A stretch of DNA of 33,103 bases from Fulvimarina sp. (GCA_002700095.1 PACL01000059.1:316589-349691), one strand, 5' to 3'; positions 1-7,889 are shown, numbered from the stretch's first letter. Notes: generated by a model not told the origin, from the sequence alone. Numbers and translations are program-made.

Positions 1-377
1 TCGCCCATGCCGGGAGACCCCACCGGCATTCCGGGCACGGCGAGGCCGATCGCATCCGGTCGCTCTTTAAGGAGGCGCGCCACAGAGGCGGCCGGAACAT
101 GCCCCTCGATGACATATCCTTCGACAAAACCGGTGTGGCAGGAAGTCTGATCCTGCTTCAGTCCGGCCTTCATTTTTCGAGCATACAGATCAGCCATCGC
201 GAGGTTGTCGTTCGTCACTTCGAACCCGGCGCCCTCCATGTGTTTAATCCAGCCGATGCAGCAGCCGCAGCCAGATGTGGAAAAGACCTCCACCGATTCG
301 CCTGTCGCCGATGCGACGGACGACATCATGAGTAAGCCTGCCGCAGCCGTCGCGAGCGTGTTCCCAAAACTACGCAT
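1..377 (-). CDS. DUF411 family periplasmic metal-binding protein (3' end beyond window)
   Basis: Read on the minus strand from an ATG at 377, preceded by a good ribosome site (AAGGAG at about 8 bases). The protein opens with a Sec signal peptide ending near SVASA, followed by the DUF411 hallmark GCGCC at residues 36-40, a later SCHTGF motif, and the LKERP and PGMP signatures that close the family domain. About 125 codons are visible before the window edge, which is close to the full domain. DUF411 proteins are small secreted Cys-rich proteins found beside copper and other metal-resistance genes; their exact role is not settled. It lies 25 bases downstream of the methyltransferase-like gene on the same strand, so it is probably the third gene of the P-type ATPase operon. 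A paralogue lies at 5993-6496. Confidence 0.88.
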   Translation of the reverse strand, partial: MRSFGNTLATAAAGLLMMSSVASATGESVEVFSTSGCGCCIGWIKHMEGAGFEVTNDNLAMADLYARKMKAGLKQDQTSCHTGFVEGYVIEGHVPAASVARLLKERPDAIGLAVPGMPVGSPGMG

Positions 378-402
378 CTTGCTCTCCTTGATTTGACACG
401 GA

Positions 403-1002
403 TTAGAACCATCGTCGCACCCGGGACCGGTAAGCGACGTATTGGTCTGTGAAGGCACTTTCGAGGAACCGCTCCTCATCCCGGACCTGAATCTCGCAGG
501 CCAGCCAGAAGGCGGTGGCGCAAACGATCATCGCGATCGACGGAACCGCCAGTGCCAGGCCTAGGGCCATTGCGAGCATGCCGAGGAACACCGGGTTGCG
601 TGAGACCCCAAATGAACCCTGCGTGACCAGTGCGTCCGGCGCGGCGGAGGGAACTCCCACACGCCAACGTCTTCCCATGCTGGACTGTGCAAAAACCGTC
701 AGGAACTGGCCTGCCAGCGCCAACGCCAATCCGACTGCGTGCAGCCATTCGAGCTTGCCGACCGGACGCAGGATCGGCCACCTTATCTCTGCGGCGTATC
801 CGATCAGCGCGCCAAGGGCGCCGATGACACTCAGGCGGAACAATCCCTGTGCGACCTGCTGGCGTGAGTTTCCGGCGAAGCCGTAAGCCTTGCCGTCGAT
901 CATGGACGACGTTCGGCTGGTTGCAATCATCAGCCAGAAGCAGGTTGTCAGGAGAACGATGAGAGGCCCGAGGCGGAGGACTTGCTCGGTCACGTTGATC
1001 AT
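403..1002 (-). CDS. ICMT/PEMT-like integral membrane methyltransferase family protein
   Basis: 199 aa with about four or five hydrophobic segments. The C-terminal half carries the isoprenylcysteine carboxyl methyltransferase-type signature: VTQGSFGVSRNP (with RNP), then EERFLESAF, YVAYRSR and a terminal RRW. In the family this region binds S-adenosylmethionine at the membrane face. The bacterial substrate is unknown and prenylated proteins are not expected, so only the family can be named. The start ATG overlaps the stop of the upstream P-type ATPase gene by four bases (ATGA), indicating translational coupling. Such membrane methyltransferases often sit beside heavy-metal P-type ATPases in alphaproteobacteria (recalled, not checked). 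No sign of damage. Confidence 0.85.
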   Translation of the reverse strand: MINVTEQVLRLGPLIVLLTTCFWLMIATSRTSSMIDGKAYGFAGNSRQQVAQGLFRLSVIGALGALIGYAAEIRWPILRPVGKLEWLHAVGLALALAGQFLTVFAQSSMGRRWRVGVPSAAPDALVTQGSFGVSRNPVFLGMLAMALGLALAVPSIAMIVCATAFWLACEIQVRDEERFLESAFTDQYVAYRSRVRRWF

Positions 1003-3173
1003 TGCGGCCTCCAGCCGAGCAGTCGCATGGCGTTGGCTGTCACCAGTACCGTTGCTCCTGTATCTGCCAGGATAGCTGGCCAGAGGCCCGTCACGCCGAG
1101 TAAAGTCGTCACCAGGAACACCGCCTTGAGGCCAAGCGCGATCGCGATGTTCTGATGAATGTTGCGCATTGCGGATCGCGACAAGGCAATCATGTCCGGA
1201 ATGTCCTGAACCCGGCCATGCAGGACCGCGGCGTCCGCTGTTTCCAGAGCCACGTCGGTCCCTCCACCCATGGCGATGCCTATGTCTGCGGCAGCCAGGG
1301 CGGGGGCATCGTTGATGCCGTCGCCGACCTTGGCAACGAAATGGCCCTCCGCCTGGAGGTCTCGCACCGCCTGCTGCTTGTCCTGCGGCAGCAATTCCGA
1401 CCGCGCCCGGATCCCCAGGCTCTTCGCTACGGCGTCTCCTGTCCGTCGGTTGTCGCCCGTCAGCATCATGATCAGGACGCCTCGACCGCGCAGGGCCCTG
1501 AGCCCCGATGCGGCATCGGGGCGGGGCTCGTCCCGCATGGCGATCAGACCTGCAACCGTGTTACCGGCCAGAAGGACGGAGACGGTCTTGCCCGCGTCGT
1601 TGAGAACGGTGATCTTGGTGCTAACGTTCTCGCAGATCTGCGTGCGCCGACCTGCAGCCAGGGGAGAGCCGAGGAATACCCGTTCGCCGCCGACGCTGCC
1701 GGCGATCCCTTCGCCCGGAATGGCTTCGGCGTCGAACGCCGGCGGGAGCGGCGCCTTCCTGGCCTTTGCCTCCTGCAGAATTGCCATAGCCAGCGGGTGG
1801 CTTGATCCCTGTTCCAGCGACGCGGCCAAGGAAAGTATGTCCCGCTCCGCTCGGCCGATCGCGATCACGTCGGTGACCTCGGGCTTTCCCATCGTGATTG
1901 TCCCGGTCTTGTCGAGCGCGACAGCGGTCACTCTGCCGAGGTTCTCCAGTACCGCACCGCCCTTCATGAGGAGACCTCGGCGGGCACCGGCGGACATTCC
2001 GGCAGCGATGGCCGCAGGGGTCGAGATGACGAGCGCGCAGGGGCAGCCGATCAAGAGGATGGCCAGACCCTTGTAGATCCAGTCGTTCCAAGGCTCGGCG
2101 AAAAGGAGCGGAGGCAGGATCGCCGTCAGCGCCGCGAATACCAGGACGCCAGGGGTGTAGTAACGGGAGAACCGGTCGATGAACCTCTCGGTTGGGGCCT
2201 TTGCCTCCTGGGCCTCCTCCACCAGCCGCACCACACGCGCGATGGTATTGTCGGAAGCGGCGGCAGTGACCTTGATCCGCAGCACACCGCTTGCATTGAT
2301 CGTGCCCGCGAACACCGTGTCGCCGACGCTCTTGCGCTTTGGTACGCTCTCTCCTGTCACGGGCGCTTCGTCGACCTCGCCGGCTCCCTCGGCGATGACG
2401 CCGTCCGCCGCAACGCGATCGCCGGGGCGCACCAGAATTATGGAGCCGACGGCCAGTCCGTCGGCGGCTACCGCGACCGTCTCGCCGTCCCGCACCAGAA
2501 GCGCCGTCTTCGGCACGAGGTCCGTCAGGCCCTGAATATTCTTCCGTGCCCGACCGGCGGCCACGCCCTCCAGCATCTCGCCGATCAGAAACAGGAGGAC
2601 CACGGCCGCTGCTTCTTCCGTCGCGCCGATGATCACCGCGCCGACGGCGGCAATCGTCATCAGCATCTCGATGGAAAACGGCGAGCCGTAGCGAGCTGCT
2701 GCGGCGGCGCGCCTTGCGATCGGAACGAGGCCAACGGCGAGTGCTAGCAGGAAGGCCCAGCTCTCAAACGCTGGAAAAGCCACGCCCGCCAGATAGGCAA
2801 TTGCCAATGCGAGGCCGCACGTCAGCGTCAGAACCGCCTTGGGCGTTCTCCACCACGCTTCATCGCCAGCATGCTCGTGGGCATGCGAATGATGGTTCGG
2901 ATTCTCGCCATCAGTGGGAGCCGCCGCATTGCCGGTTCCTCGGACGCCGCGGCTAACTTCTCCGATTCCGTAACCGAGGTTCTTTACCTGGCGGATGATT
3001 GCTGCCGGAGTGAGCGCCTTCTCGTGTGCCACCGTCATCGTGCCGGCCGCGACCGACACGGCTACGTCTCCGACGCCTTCCAGACGTCGCACAGCCTTGT
3101 CGATCTTCGACGCGCACGAGGCACAATCCATGCCGCTGACGCGGTAGCGTGTCTGCTGGAGTTCTGCCGCCAT
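999..3173 (-). CDS. zntA: Zn2+/Cd2+/Pb2+-exporting P1B-type ATPase (ZntA/CadA type)
   Basis: 724 aa. An N-terminal heavy-metal-associated domain has the GMDCASC metal site (C17, C20). A His-rich linker (HHSHAHEHAG, near residue 95) leads into the membrane domain. The P-type signatures are all present: TGES at 273-276 (actuator), CPC at 377-379 in the membrane metal site, DKTGT with phosphorylated D421, SSHPLA in the nucleotide domain and GDGINDAP in the hinge. The last membrane helices contain GLKAVFLVTTLLG and LADTGATVLV; their Lys and Asp are characteristic of the Zn/Cd/Pb group (P1B-2) rather than the Cu group. It exports divalent soft metals from cytoplasm to periplasm using ATP. It is first in a leftward operon with the ICMT-like and DUF411 genes. 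A MerR-type promoter lies about 20 bases upstream of the expected transcript start. Confidence 0.95.
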   Translation of the reverse strand: MAAELQQTRYRVSGMDCASCASKIDKAVRRLEGVGDVAVSVAAGTMTVAHEKALTPAAIIRQVKNLGYGIGEVSRGVRGTGNAAAPTDGENPNHHSHAHEHAGDEAWWRTPKAVLTLTCGLALAIAYLAGVAFPAFESWAFLLALAVGLVPIARRAAAAARYGSPFSIEMLMTIAAVGAVIIGATEEAAAVVLLFLIGEMLEGVAAGRARKNIQGLTDLVPKTALLVRDGETVAVAADGLAVGSIILVRPGDRVAADGVIAEGAGEVDEAPVTGESVPKRKSVGDTVFAGTINASGVLRIKVTAAASDNTIARVVRLVEEAQEAKAPTERFIDRFSRYYTPGVLVFAALTAILPPLLFAEPWNDWIYKGLAILLIGCPCALVISTPAAIAAGMSAGARRGLLMKGGAVLENLGRVTAVALDKTGTITMGKPEVTDVIAIGRAERDILSLAASLEQGSSHPLAMAILQEAKARKAPLPPAFDAEAIPGEGIAGSVGGERVFLGSPLAAGRRTQICENVSTKITVLNDAGKTVSVLLAGNTVAGLIAMRDEPRPDAASGLRALRGRGVLIMMLTGDNRRTGDAVAKSLGIRARSELLPQDKQQAVRDLQAEGHFVAKVGDGINDAPALAAADIGIAMGGGTDVALETADAAVLHGRVQDIPDMIALSRSAMRNIHQNIAIALGLKAVFLVTTLLGVTGLWPAILADTGATVLVTANAMRLLGWRPQ

Positions 3174-3200
3174 CGGTGGGTCCCATCTTCTGCCACCGGA

Positions 3201-3231
3201 TGGCTACAACCTCCAGCGGCTAGAGGAGCAA
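3201..3231 (-). promoter_or_regulatory. MerR-family (ZntR/CadR-like) promoter/operator of zntA
   Basis: On the minus strand: -35 TTGCTC (3226-3231), a 19-bp spacer, and a weak -10 TAGCCA (3201-3206). The spacer holds an interrupted dyad, CCTCTAG-CCG-CTGGAGG, with one mismatch between arms. An over-long 19-bp spacer with a central dyad is the hallmark of promoters activated by MerR-family regulators through DNA distortion. The same layout occurs before the CDF gene (11247-11277) and upstream of dsbB (12153-12183). The likely regulator is the MerR-family gene at 11616-12044. The dyad and spacing are seen directly; the regulator assignment is inference. Confidence 0.75.
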
Positions 3232-3477
3232 GCCCCTGATCGTAGAAATGTTTCACAAGATATCAGCCGACCATCCCGGTGTGCATCAAAGGCGCCTTGA
3301 ATGACAGGATGAGGCCCCCGCTTTGGCCCGCCGAACCCTTCCGATTCTGTCGCCCGGAGCTAGGTTCATTCAAGCCTTCGGATCGTTGAGCGCAGGGCAG
3401 GAAAGCCTGATGAGAGCAACAGAAGTTCATTATCTGCCATCGCACCATCGCCAACACGAAAGCTCAGGGGACGCGGC
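3232..3477. other. Divergent intergenic region, no gene seen
   Basis: Between the zntA promoter and the ZIP-like gene. Short open frames here show no recognisable protein. No second MerR-type box was found facing the ZIP-like gene, so how that gene is transcribed is not apparent. Confidence 0.4.
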
Positions 3478-4350
3478 ATGAGTAGTTTCTGGCAGGTCTT
3501 CTTCCTGTCTCTCCTGCCGGGAGCGGGAAATTTCGCCGGGGCGCTCGTGGCAGAGTTCTGGAAGCCGTCTTCCCGACTACTGAACTGGGCGCTGCATGCC
3601 GCTTCCGGAATCGTCATCGCGATCGTCGCGGTCGAACTAATCCCCGAGGCCGTAGACGTTCTGGCCGGCTGGTGGCTCGCGGCAGCCTTCGCGGCGGGCG
3701 GCGTCTCCTATGTCATGATCGAGGCCCTCGTGGAGGGACTTCAGAAGGATGGCAGCCGCGGGAACCGAACGGGGATGTGGATGATCTACGTCGCCGTCGC
3801 GGTGGATCTCACCAGCGACGGCATGATGCTCGGAACGGGCTCGGCCGTATCCAGCAACCTTGCGATGGTTCTGGCGTTCGGCCAGGTATTGGCCGATGTC
3901 CCGGAAGGCTACGCCGCGATGGCCAACTTCCGGGACAAGGGGGTGCCCCGACGGCGTCGGCTGCTTCTTTCGGCGTCGTTCATCCTGTTTTGTGTCGGGT
4001 CCGCCCTCGTCGCATTCTTCATACTGCGAGGTGCGGGAGAGAGCGTGAAGATGGCAGCCCTTGTCTTCGTTGCCGGCTTGCTGACCGTGGCAGCCGTCGA
4101 GGATATGCTGGAAGAGGCGCACGAGGCGCGCGAGGACGACCGGGGATCCGTGCTTGCTTTCGTGGGGGGCTTCACCCTTTTCACGCTTGTGTCAGCCGGG
4201 TTGGAAACCGTGACGGGTGGCGAAGCCCGCGCAAGCGAACCTATCGACGCTCGTATTTTCGCAGGACAGCAAACCCAAACGATGCCTGATGCGGCGGCCT
4301 TTGCCGAAGGCTATCAAAATAGCCTCTTGTCGCTCTTGACCTTCCAGTGA
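3478..4350 (+). CDS. ZIP-family metal transporter-like membrane protein
   Basis: 290 aa, about eight hydrophobic segments. ZIP-type features are HAASGIVIAIVAVELIPEA (compare the HxxxG and E(L/I)IPE signatures of ZIP helix 2), AVDLTSDGMMLGTG where ZIPs often have HNxPEG, and ADVPEGYAAM. The ELIPE/HNxPEG-type residues form the binuclear metal site in ZIP proteins; the altered second motif (DLTSDG) suggests modified selectivity or a divergent subfamily. The C-terminus adds a polar tail after the last helix. ATG 3478 has an AGGGGACG ribosome site. It is divergent from the Zn/Cd exporter gene. Direction of transport cannot be read from sequence. A second, more typical ZIP gene lies at 13429-14211. 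Confidence 0.8.
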   Translation: MSSFWQVFFLSLLPGAGNFAGALVAEFWKPSSRLLNWALHAASGIVIAIVAVELIPEAVDVLAGWWLAAAFAAGGVSYVMIEALVEGLQKDGSRGNRTGMWMIYVAVAVDLTSDGMMLGTGSAVSSNLAMVLAFGQVLADVPEGYAAMANFRDKGVPRRRRLLLSASFILFCVGSALVAFFILRGAGESVKMAALVFVAGLLTVAAVEDMLEEAHEAREDDRGSVLAFVGGFTLFTLVSAGLETVTGGEARASEPIDARIFAGQQTQTMPDAAAFAEGYQNSLLSLLTFQ

Positions 4351-4373
4351 GGGGAAGCCCCATCTGTTCACTG

Positions 4374-4392
4374 CGATGGTAATGGACCATCG
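4374..4392 (+). terminator. Perfect 7-bp hairpin downstream of the ZIP-like gene
   Basis: CGATGGT - 5-nt loop - ACCATCG, 23 bases after the stop of the ZIP-like gene. It is not followed by a T-run, so it could be a weak terminator, an RNA-stabilising hairpin or an operator dyad. Confidence 0.3.
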
Positions 4393-4516
4393 TGACGCTA
4401 GCCGTGGGATGTCCAGGAGATCAGATGGTCTGCTCGCCATGATCCGGTCTGGCTTCAGGACAGATCGCCCATGTGCCGCGCTGGCAATTGGACAGAACGA
4501 GGAATAGCCTACGCTC

Positions 4517-4861
4517 ATGCAGTTCATCGCCCGCCTGATATTTGTCGCACTCCTCGCCGCATTCGCGGCGAGTTCGGTTGCGCATGCGGCTGGCTCGGCA
4601 AAGATGGCCGCCGACATGGTGGCCATCGACGTCGCATCCATGGACATGGCGGACTGCGAGGCCTGTGATGGTCCCGAAGTTGGCGGTATGGGCCTCGCCT
4701 GCGATTTCCTTTGCGGCTCAGGCAGTCTTGCGGCCGTCCTCGGACCGCACGGCGATCGGTTCGTTCAGCCGACGGGCGGTCTATTGGACCCGGCGGTAAC
4801 TGACGACCATTGTGGCCTGACGTGCCCTCCGACAGAGCAGCCCCCTCGAACTCTCATCTGA
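4517..4861 (+). CDS. Small secreted Cys-containing protein, unknown function
   Basis: 114 aa. An N-terminal signal peptide (hydrophobic run after MQFIARL, cleavage near SVAHA) is followed by a mature part with six Cys in clusters: DCEACDG, LACDFLCGS and DHCGLTCPP. The protein ends in PPTEQPPRTLI. The spaced Cys and Met/Asp/His-rich N-terminus fit periplasmic metal binding, but this is inference. The secreted protein at 29267-29656 has a similar build (signal peptide, central CxxxC, terminal ERPPR), so the two may be distant relatives linked to copper clusters. The start is ATG 4517 with GAGGAA a little far upstream. It appears to begin the rightward copper/redox cluster. I do not recognise a named family. 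Confidence 0.7.
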   Translation: MQFIARLIFVALLAAFAASSVAHAAGSAKMAADMVAIDVASMDMADCEACDGPEVGGMGLACDFLCGSGSLAAVLGPHGDRFVQPTGGLLDPAVTDDHCGLTCPPTEQPPRTLI

Positions 4862-4997
4862 TCTGACGCCCGGCGCTATCGCGTCGGGGCGTCTTTCCGT
4901 GACTATCGGTGCGTTGGCGCCGAAGCACGGTGGTGACCGATGCCGGATTATTTCCGGCTTTTCGGCAGACGACCAATCGATCAGTGACAGTAGAACA

Positions 4998-5981
4998 ATG
5001 GCTCGAAATCCCGACCCGGCGCCTTCGGGCGCCACCATGTCCGCCTCCGGGAGCCCGCAGGGCTTCCTCCATCAGACCCGACGCGGATTTCTGTCTGCTT
5101 CCTTGACCGCAGTCGGACTTCTGGCGCTTCCGGTCGCGTTACGCCCGGCCATGTCGGCATCGTTCCCGGCCGTGGTTCTCGCATTCGACGGGAAGGCGCT
5201 GCTCGTCGCAGGAGCAACGCTCAGTCGCAGCGACGACGGGGGACGCACGCGAAGCACCTTGTCCGGGCCCGATGGCATCCTTGCGCTGGCAACGCATCCC
5301 GAACGGCCAGGCCGCATCGTCGCCGGGCTCGCTTCCGGCCGGGTTGCCATCTCGCAGGATGGAGGACGCACATGGAAAGATCGTGCTGTCGGAAACGGCG
5401 AAGGGGCCGTCGACACGGTCATCATGGCGGCTGGCCAGCCCGACATGATGTACGCCGCGATCCGCAGTGACGGCCTCTGGAAAAGCGAGGATGCCGGCAG
5501 GAACTGGAGCCTCGCGATGGACCGTCCGTGGCTCGATGATGCGGAGCGTGATCTTCGCTCGCTTGCCTCGGTCGATCTCGCGACCGGCATGGGCGGGATC
5601 TGGATCTACGCGGGCACCGACACCGGGATCACGCGCGTGCCGGATTGCTTCTGCCGTTGGCAGGACGTTCAGCCCGGCAACGCGATGGACGCTCTGGTAG
5701 CCGGCGATGCACCGCCTCCCGAAGCGCCGCTGCCGTCGGGCGAGCCGGTCCGTGCGCTGGTCAGCGTACATACCGCCCCGGAGACCCTCTACGCCGCGCT
5801 GCCGTCGGGTGTCTGGAATTCAAAGGACGCCGGCGTCGTCTGGTCCCGTTTGACGTCGGGTGACGCCTCCGCCGTGGCGGTGAACCCGATCGATCCTGAA
5901 CACATCGTCGCCGCTCTGGATGGCGGCCTGAAACAGAGCCGCGACCGCGGCATCACCTGGTCCGCGCTTGCGGCATCCTGA
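4998..5981 (+). CDS. Tat-exported BNR/sialidase-like repeat protein
   Basis: About 327 aa from ATG 4998. A twin-arginine signal (TRRGFLSASL) is followed by a hydrophobic stretch. The mature part has repeated BNR/Asp-box-type motifs, such as RSDDGGRT, ISQDGGRTWKD, KSEDAGRNWS, NSKDAGVVWS and QSRDRGITWS, which form a beta-propeller in the YCF48/F510_1955-like families. No sialidase catalytic residues are claimed. Tat export suggests a protein that folds or acquires a cofactor in the cytoplasm before reaching the periplasm. It ends 11 bases before the second DUF411 gene and is probably co-transcribed with it. The start is uncertain: a GTG at 4899 and an ATG at 5037 are also in frame, and none has a strong ribosome site; residues before 4998 look non-coding. 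Confidence 0.8.
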   Translation: MARNPDPAPSGATMSASGSPQGFLHQTRRGFLSASLTAVGLLALPVALRPAMSASFPAVVLAFDGKALLVAGATLSRSDDGGRTRSTLSGPDGILALATHPERPGRIVAGLASGRVAISQDGGRTWKDRAVGNGEGAVDTVIMAAGQPDMMYAAIRSDGLWKSEDAGRNWSLAMDRPWLDDAERDLRSLASVDLATGMGGIWIYAGTDTGITRVPDCFCRWQDVQPGNAMDALVAGDAPPPEAPLPSGEPVRALVSVHTAPETLYAALPSGVWNSKDAGVVWSRLTSGDASAVAVNPIDPEHIVAALDGGLKQSRDRGITWSALAAS

Positions 5982-5992
5982 AGGATTTTATC

Positions 5993-6496
5993 ATGAAGAA
6001 AGCTTTTGCCATCACCTCGATTGCGGCCCTCGCGGTCGCTGGAGGTATTGCCTTCGGCACCTTGTCCTCGGCGCAGGATGCAAGCCGGGCGACCACCGCT
6101 GATGCCGCCCCCACGGAACAGACCATGCCGTCCAGGCAGGTCACGATCTGGCGGGACCCCAACTGCGGGTGCTGCGACACCTACGCCGAGTACCTCGAAA
6201 GCAAGGGCTATCATGTCACCCGCGTCGACGATCCGGGTTTCGATCGGCGCTCGGTCGAGGTCGGCGTGCCGCAGGACGGGATCGGCTGCCATCTCGCCGA
6301 GATCGACGGCTACTACGTCAGCGGCCTCGTGCCGGCGGAGATCATCGAGCGCCTGGTGACGGAGCGTCCGAAGATCGCCGGTATCACGCTCCCTGGCATG
6401 CCGGGCAATGCCCCCGGAATGGCACCGGAGAAGACCGGCACGTTGAAGACGTATGCCTTCGGCGAGGGCGGAATCTCCGTCTACTCCGATGAGTGA
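5993..6496 (+). CDS. DUF411 family periplasmic metal-binding protein
   Basis: 167 aa with a Sec signal peptide (MKKAFAITSIAALAVAGG...). The core has WRDPNCGCC (C58, C60, C61), EYLESKGYHV, a later GCHLAEIDGYYVSG (C99, H100), LVTERPKIAG and the LPGMPGNAPGM element. A C-terminal extension ends in TYAFGEGGISVY. All Cys/His/Met positions typical of DUF411 are present, so it should be functional. Proteins of this type occur in copper and silver clusters as presumed periplasmic metal binders; the role here is inferred from context. ATG 5993 has AAGGATTTTATC upstream. The end overlaps by 8 bases the start of a 47-aa membrane peptide, so translation is coupled. Confidence 0.9.
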   Translation: MKKAFAITSIAALAVAGGIAFGTLSSAQDASRATTADAAPTEQTMPSRQVTIWRDPNCGCCDTYAEYLESKGYHVTRVDDPGFDRRSVEVGVPQDGIGCHLAEIDGYYVSGLVPAEIIERLVTERPKIAGITLPGMPGNAPGMAPEKTGTLKTYAFGEGGISVYSDE

Positions 6497-6632
6497 GTGC
6501 ATGGGCGGAATGATGGGCGGGCCGATGATGGGCCTGATGATGGCCGGCGGCGGGCTTGTGCTCTTGCTCGTCGTGTCGGTTCTGGTCCTTGGCGTCGTGG
6601 CGCTGGCGAAATACGTCCGGGGGCAGAAATGA
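6489..6632 (+). CDS. 47-aa Met-rich single-pass membrane peptide
   Basis: A short frame starting MSECMGGMMGGPMMG, followed by one transmembrane helix (roughly residues 20-41) and ending KYVRGQK. The N-terminus holds seven Met and one Cys in the first eighteen residues, a composition seen in soft-metal (Cu+/Ag+) binding peptides. The start overlaps the DUF411 stop by 8 bases, and its stop overlaps the ATG of the cytochrome c gene (ATGA), so it is locked between two real genes, which is strong support despite its size. It probably helps deliver or sense copper at the membrane; this is inference. It is not recognised as a named family. Confidence 0.75.
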   Translation: MSECMGGMMGGPMMGLMMAGGGLVLLLVVSVLVLGVVALAKYVRGQK

Positions 6633-7117
6633 AGACAATGGCAGTCGTCCTCGCCACCGGTGCTGCGGCGACGGCTTTCGTGGTCGCCGCCGTGCTGGCG
6701 GAGCAGCGCGGCGGCGAGGCGGCTGCGCAGGACGTCACCTTCCTGGGCGAGCCGGTCACGGCGGAGGAGATCGCTCTTGGGCAGGACCTTTACGCCGCGA
6801 ACTGCGCGTCTTGCCATGGCGACAATCTGGAGGGTCAAACCGACTGGATGCGGCGGCTCGATAACGGCCGAATGCCGGCGCCGCCGCATGACGAGACCGG
6901 GCACACCTGGCACCACGCGGATCGGCAGCTCTTCATCATTACAAGGCTGGGCGTTGGTGGGGTCGTGCCGGGCTACGACAGCGACATGCCCGCCTTCAAA
7001 GACGTGCTGACGGACGAACAGATCCGGACAGTGCTCGCCTTCATCAAGAGCACTTGGCCGGAGCGGCAGCGCACGTTTCAGGCCGACGTCACAGCGAACG
7101 ACGAGGGTGACTCGTGA
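6629..7117 (+). CDS. Class I monohaem cytochrome c, exported
   Basis: 162 aa from ATG 6629 (overlapping the previous stop). The N-terminal hydrophobic segment is a signal peptide or anchor. The haem site is CASCH (C59, C62, H63), with Met120 in GYDSDMPAF as probable sixth ligand and the usual C-terminal helix TDEQIRTVLAFIKSTWP. It carries electrons in the periplasm. Cytochromes of this type, containing GHTWHHADRQLF, occur in alphaproteobacterial copper clusters with multicopper oxidases and DUF411 proteins, so it may receive electrons from oxidation of Cu(I) or thiols; this is inference. A longer in-frame reading from 6497 would run through the preceding membrane peptide and is rejected. Confidence 0.9.
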   Translation: MKTMAVVLATGAAATAFVVAAVLAEQRGGEAAAQDVTFLGEPVTAEEIALGQDLYAANCASCHGDNLEGQTDWMRRLDNGRMPAPPHDETGHTWHHADRQLFIITRLGVGGVVPGYDSDMPAFKDVLTDEQIRTVLAFIKSTWPERQRTFQADVTANDEGDS

Positions 7118-7208
7118 ACACGGCTGTCGCTCGAGATCCTTGGCAGCGGGACAGCGCGGAGGGCATCGCGCTGTTCGGAAACATCATCGCAAACGGAAGG
7201 AACTGAAC

Positions 7209-7484
7209 TTGACCGACACATCTCATCCGGCCCCGAGGCCGCGCTCCGCTGGGTTTCGCATGCCGCTGGGCCGCAGGGGGCTGGTGATCGCCACGATGGC
7301 GATCACCAGCGCGGGGATGGCGTTGAACTGGGGCTGGCTCACGGCGATCGGGGCCGCACCGTTGATCCTGGCGCTCGCCCCCTGCGCTGTGATGTGCGCC
7401 ACCGGATACTGCGTCATGTGCAAGAGCAAAAGCTGTGACGCAGACAGGAGCCCGACCGACGTGCCGGGTACGACCAGGGACTGA
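7209..7484 (+). CDS. Small Cys-rich membrane protein (TTG start)
   Basis: 91 aa from TTG 7209, with GGAAGGAAC ideally placed about 8 bases upstream. A basic N-terminus is followed by two hydrophobic helices (around LVIATMAITSAGMAL and WLTAIGAAPLILALAP) and then a dense Cys cluster: five Cys within the 17-residue run CAVMCATGYCVMCKSKSC. The C-terminal tail is polar. The layout suggests metal or redox work at the membrane surface. It follows the cytochrome c gene by about 90 bases and precedes the Met-rich protein by 26, in one transcriptional direction. An in-frame GTG at 7107 would overlap the cytochrome gene and has no ribosome site. I do not know the family by name. Confidence 0.7.
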   Translation: MTDTSHPAPRPRSAGFRMPLGRRGLVIATMAITSAGMALNWGWLTAIGAAPLILALAPCAVMCATGYCVMCKSKSCDADRSPTDVPGTTRD

Positions 7485-7510
7485 AACCAAACCCAACTGA
7501 GGTAACGACC

Positions 7511-7831
7511 ATGAAAACGAACACCAGACTTGGCCTTGCGATCGCGTTCGCGGCCATCATTGCCGCACCCGTGACCTTCGCGCAGGAGGATGCCGCGCCT
7601 GAGAAGATGATGCAGGGCGACACCATGAAGGGCAGTGACATGCAGGGCGGCGACATGTCCGGCATGCAAGGCATGATGGGCGGTGAGGAGTCCGGCATGC
7701 AGGGCATGCAAGGCATGCAAGGCATGATGCAGATGATGCAGCAGATGCGCCCGATGATGGAGGCCTGCACCGAGATGATGCAGGCAATGGCCGCCCAGCC
7801 TCACCACGCCGTCCCGAAAAACGACGGCTAA
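7511..7831 (+). CDS. Met-rich periplasmic protein (copper-binding type)
   Basis: 106 aa. It has a clear signal peptide (MKTNTRLGLAIAFAAIIAAPVTFAQ) and a mature region extremely rich in Met, with MQG, MSGMQGMMGG and MQQMRPMM repeats, one Cys (EACTEMM), and a terminal HH. Met-rich stretches bind Cu(I) in PcoE/CopB-type periplasmic proteins, so a copper sponge or chaperone is likely. AACTGAGGTAACGACC upstream provides the ribosome site. The gene is followed by a strong hairpin (7838-7867), which probably ends the transcript or protects it. Part of the Met region is encoded by 9-bp tandem repeats. Confidence 0.82.
   Translation: MKTNTRLGLAIAFAAIIAAPVTFAQEDAAPEKMMQGDTMKGSDMQGGDMSGMQGMMGGEESGMQGMQGMQGMMQMMQQMRPMMEACTEMMQAMAAQPHHAVPKNDG
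7694..7729 (+). repeat. 9-bp tandem repeat x4 within the Met-rich gene
   Basis: Units GGCATGCAG, GGCATGCAA, GGCATGCAA and GGCATGATG in direct succession, encoding GMQ-GMQ-GMQ-GMM. Length changes here would stay in frame and alter the number of Met ligands. Confidence 0.85.
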
Positions 7832-7837
7832 TAGTCG

Positions 7838-7867
7838 CGCAGGCCCGCACCGACATTCGGGCCTGCG
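7838..7867 (+). terminator. Strong hairpin after the Met-rich gene
   Basis: A perfect 10-bp inverted repeat, CGCAGGCCCG and CGGGCCTGCG, with a 10-nt loop, six bases after the stop codon. The following bases are TCTCCCC rather than a T-run, so it is a terminator lacking a good U-tract or an mRNA 3'-stabilising structure. Confidence 0.6.
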
Positions 7868-7889
7868 TCTCCCCGCTGAAAGAGACCCG

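Noticed and set aside
7114..7206. A 30-codon GTG ORF overlapping the cytochrome c stop
   Set aside because: It is tiny, has no ribosome site and no protein-like pattern; the TTG-start gene after it is better supported.
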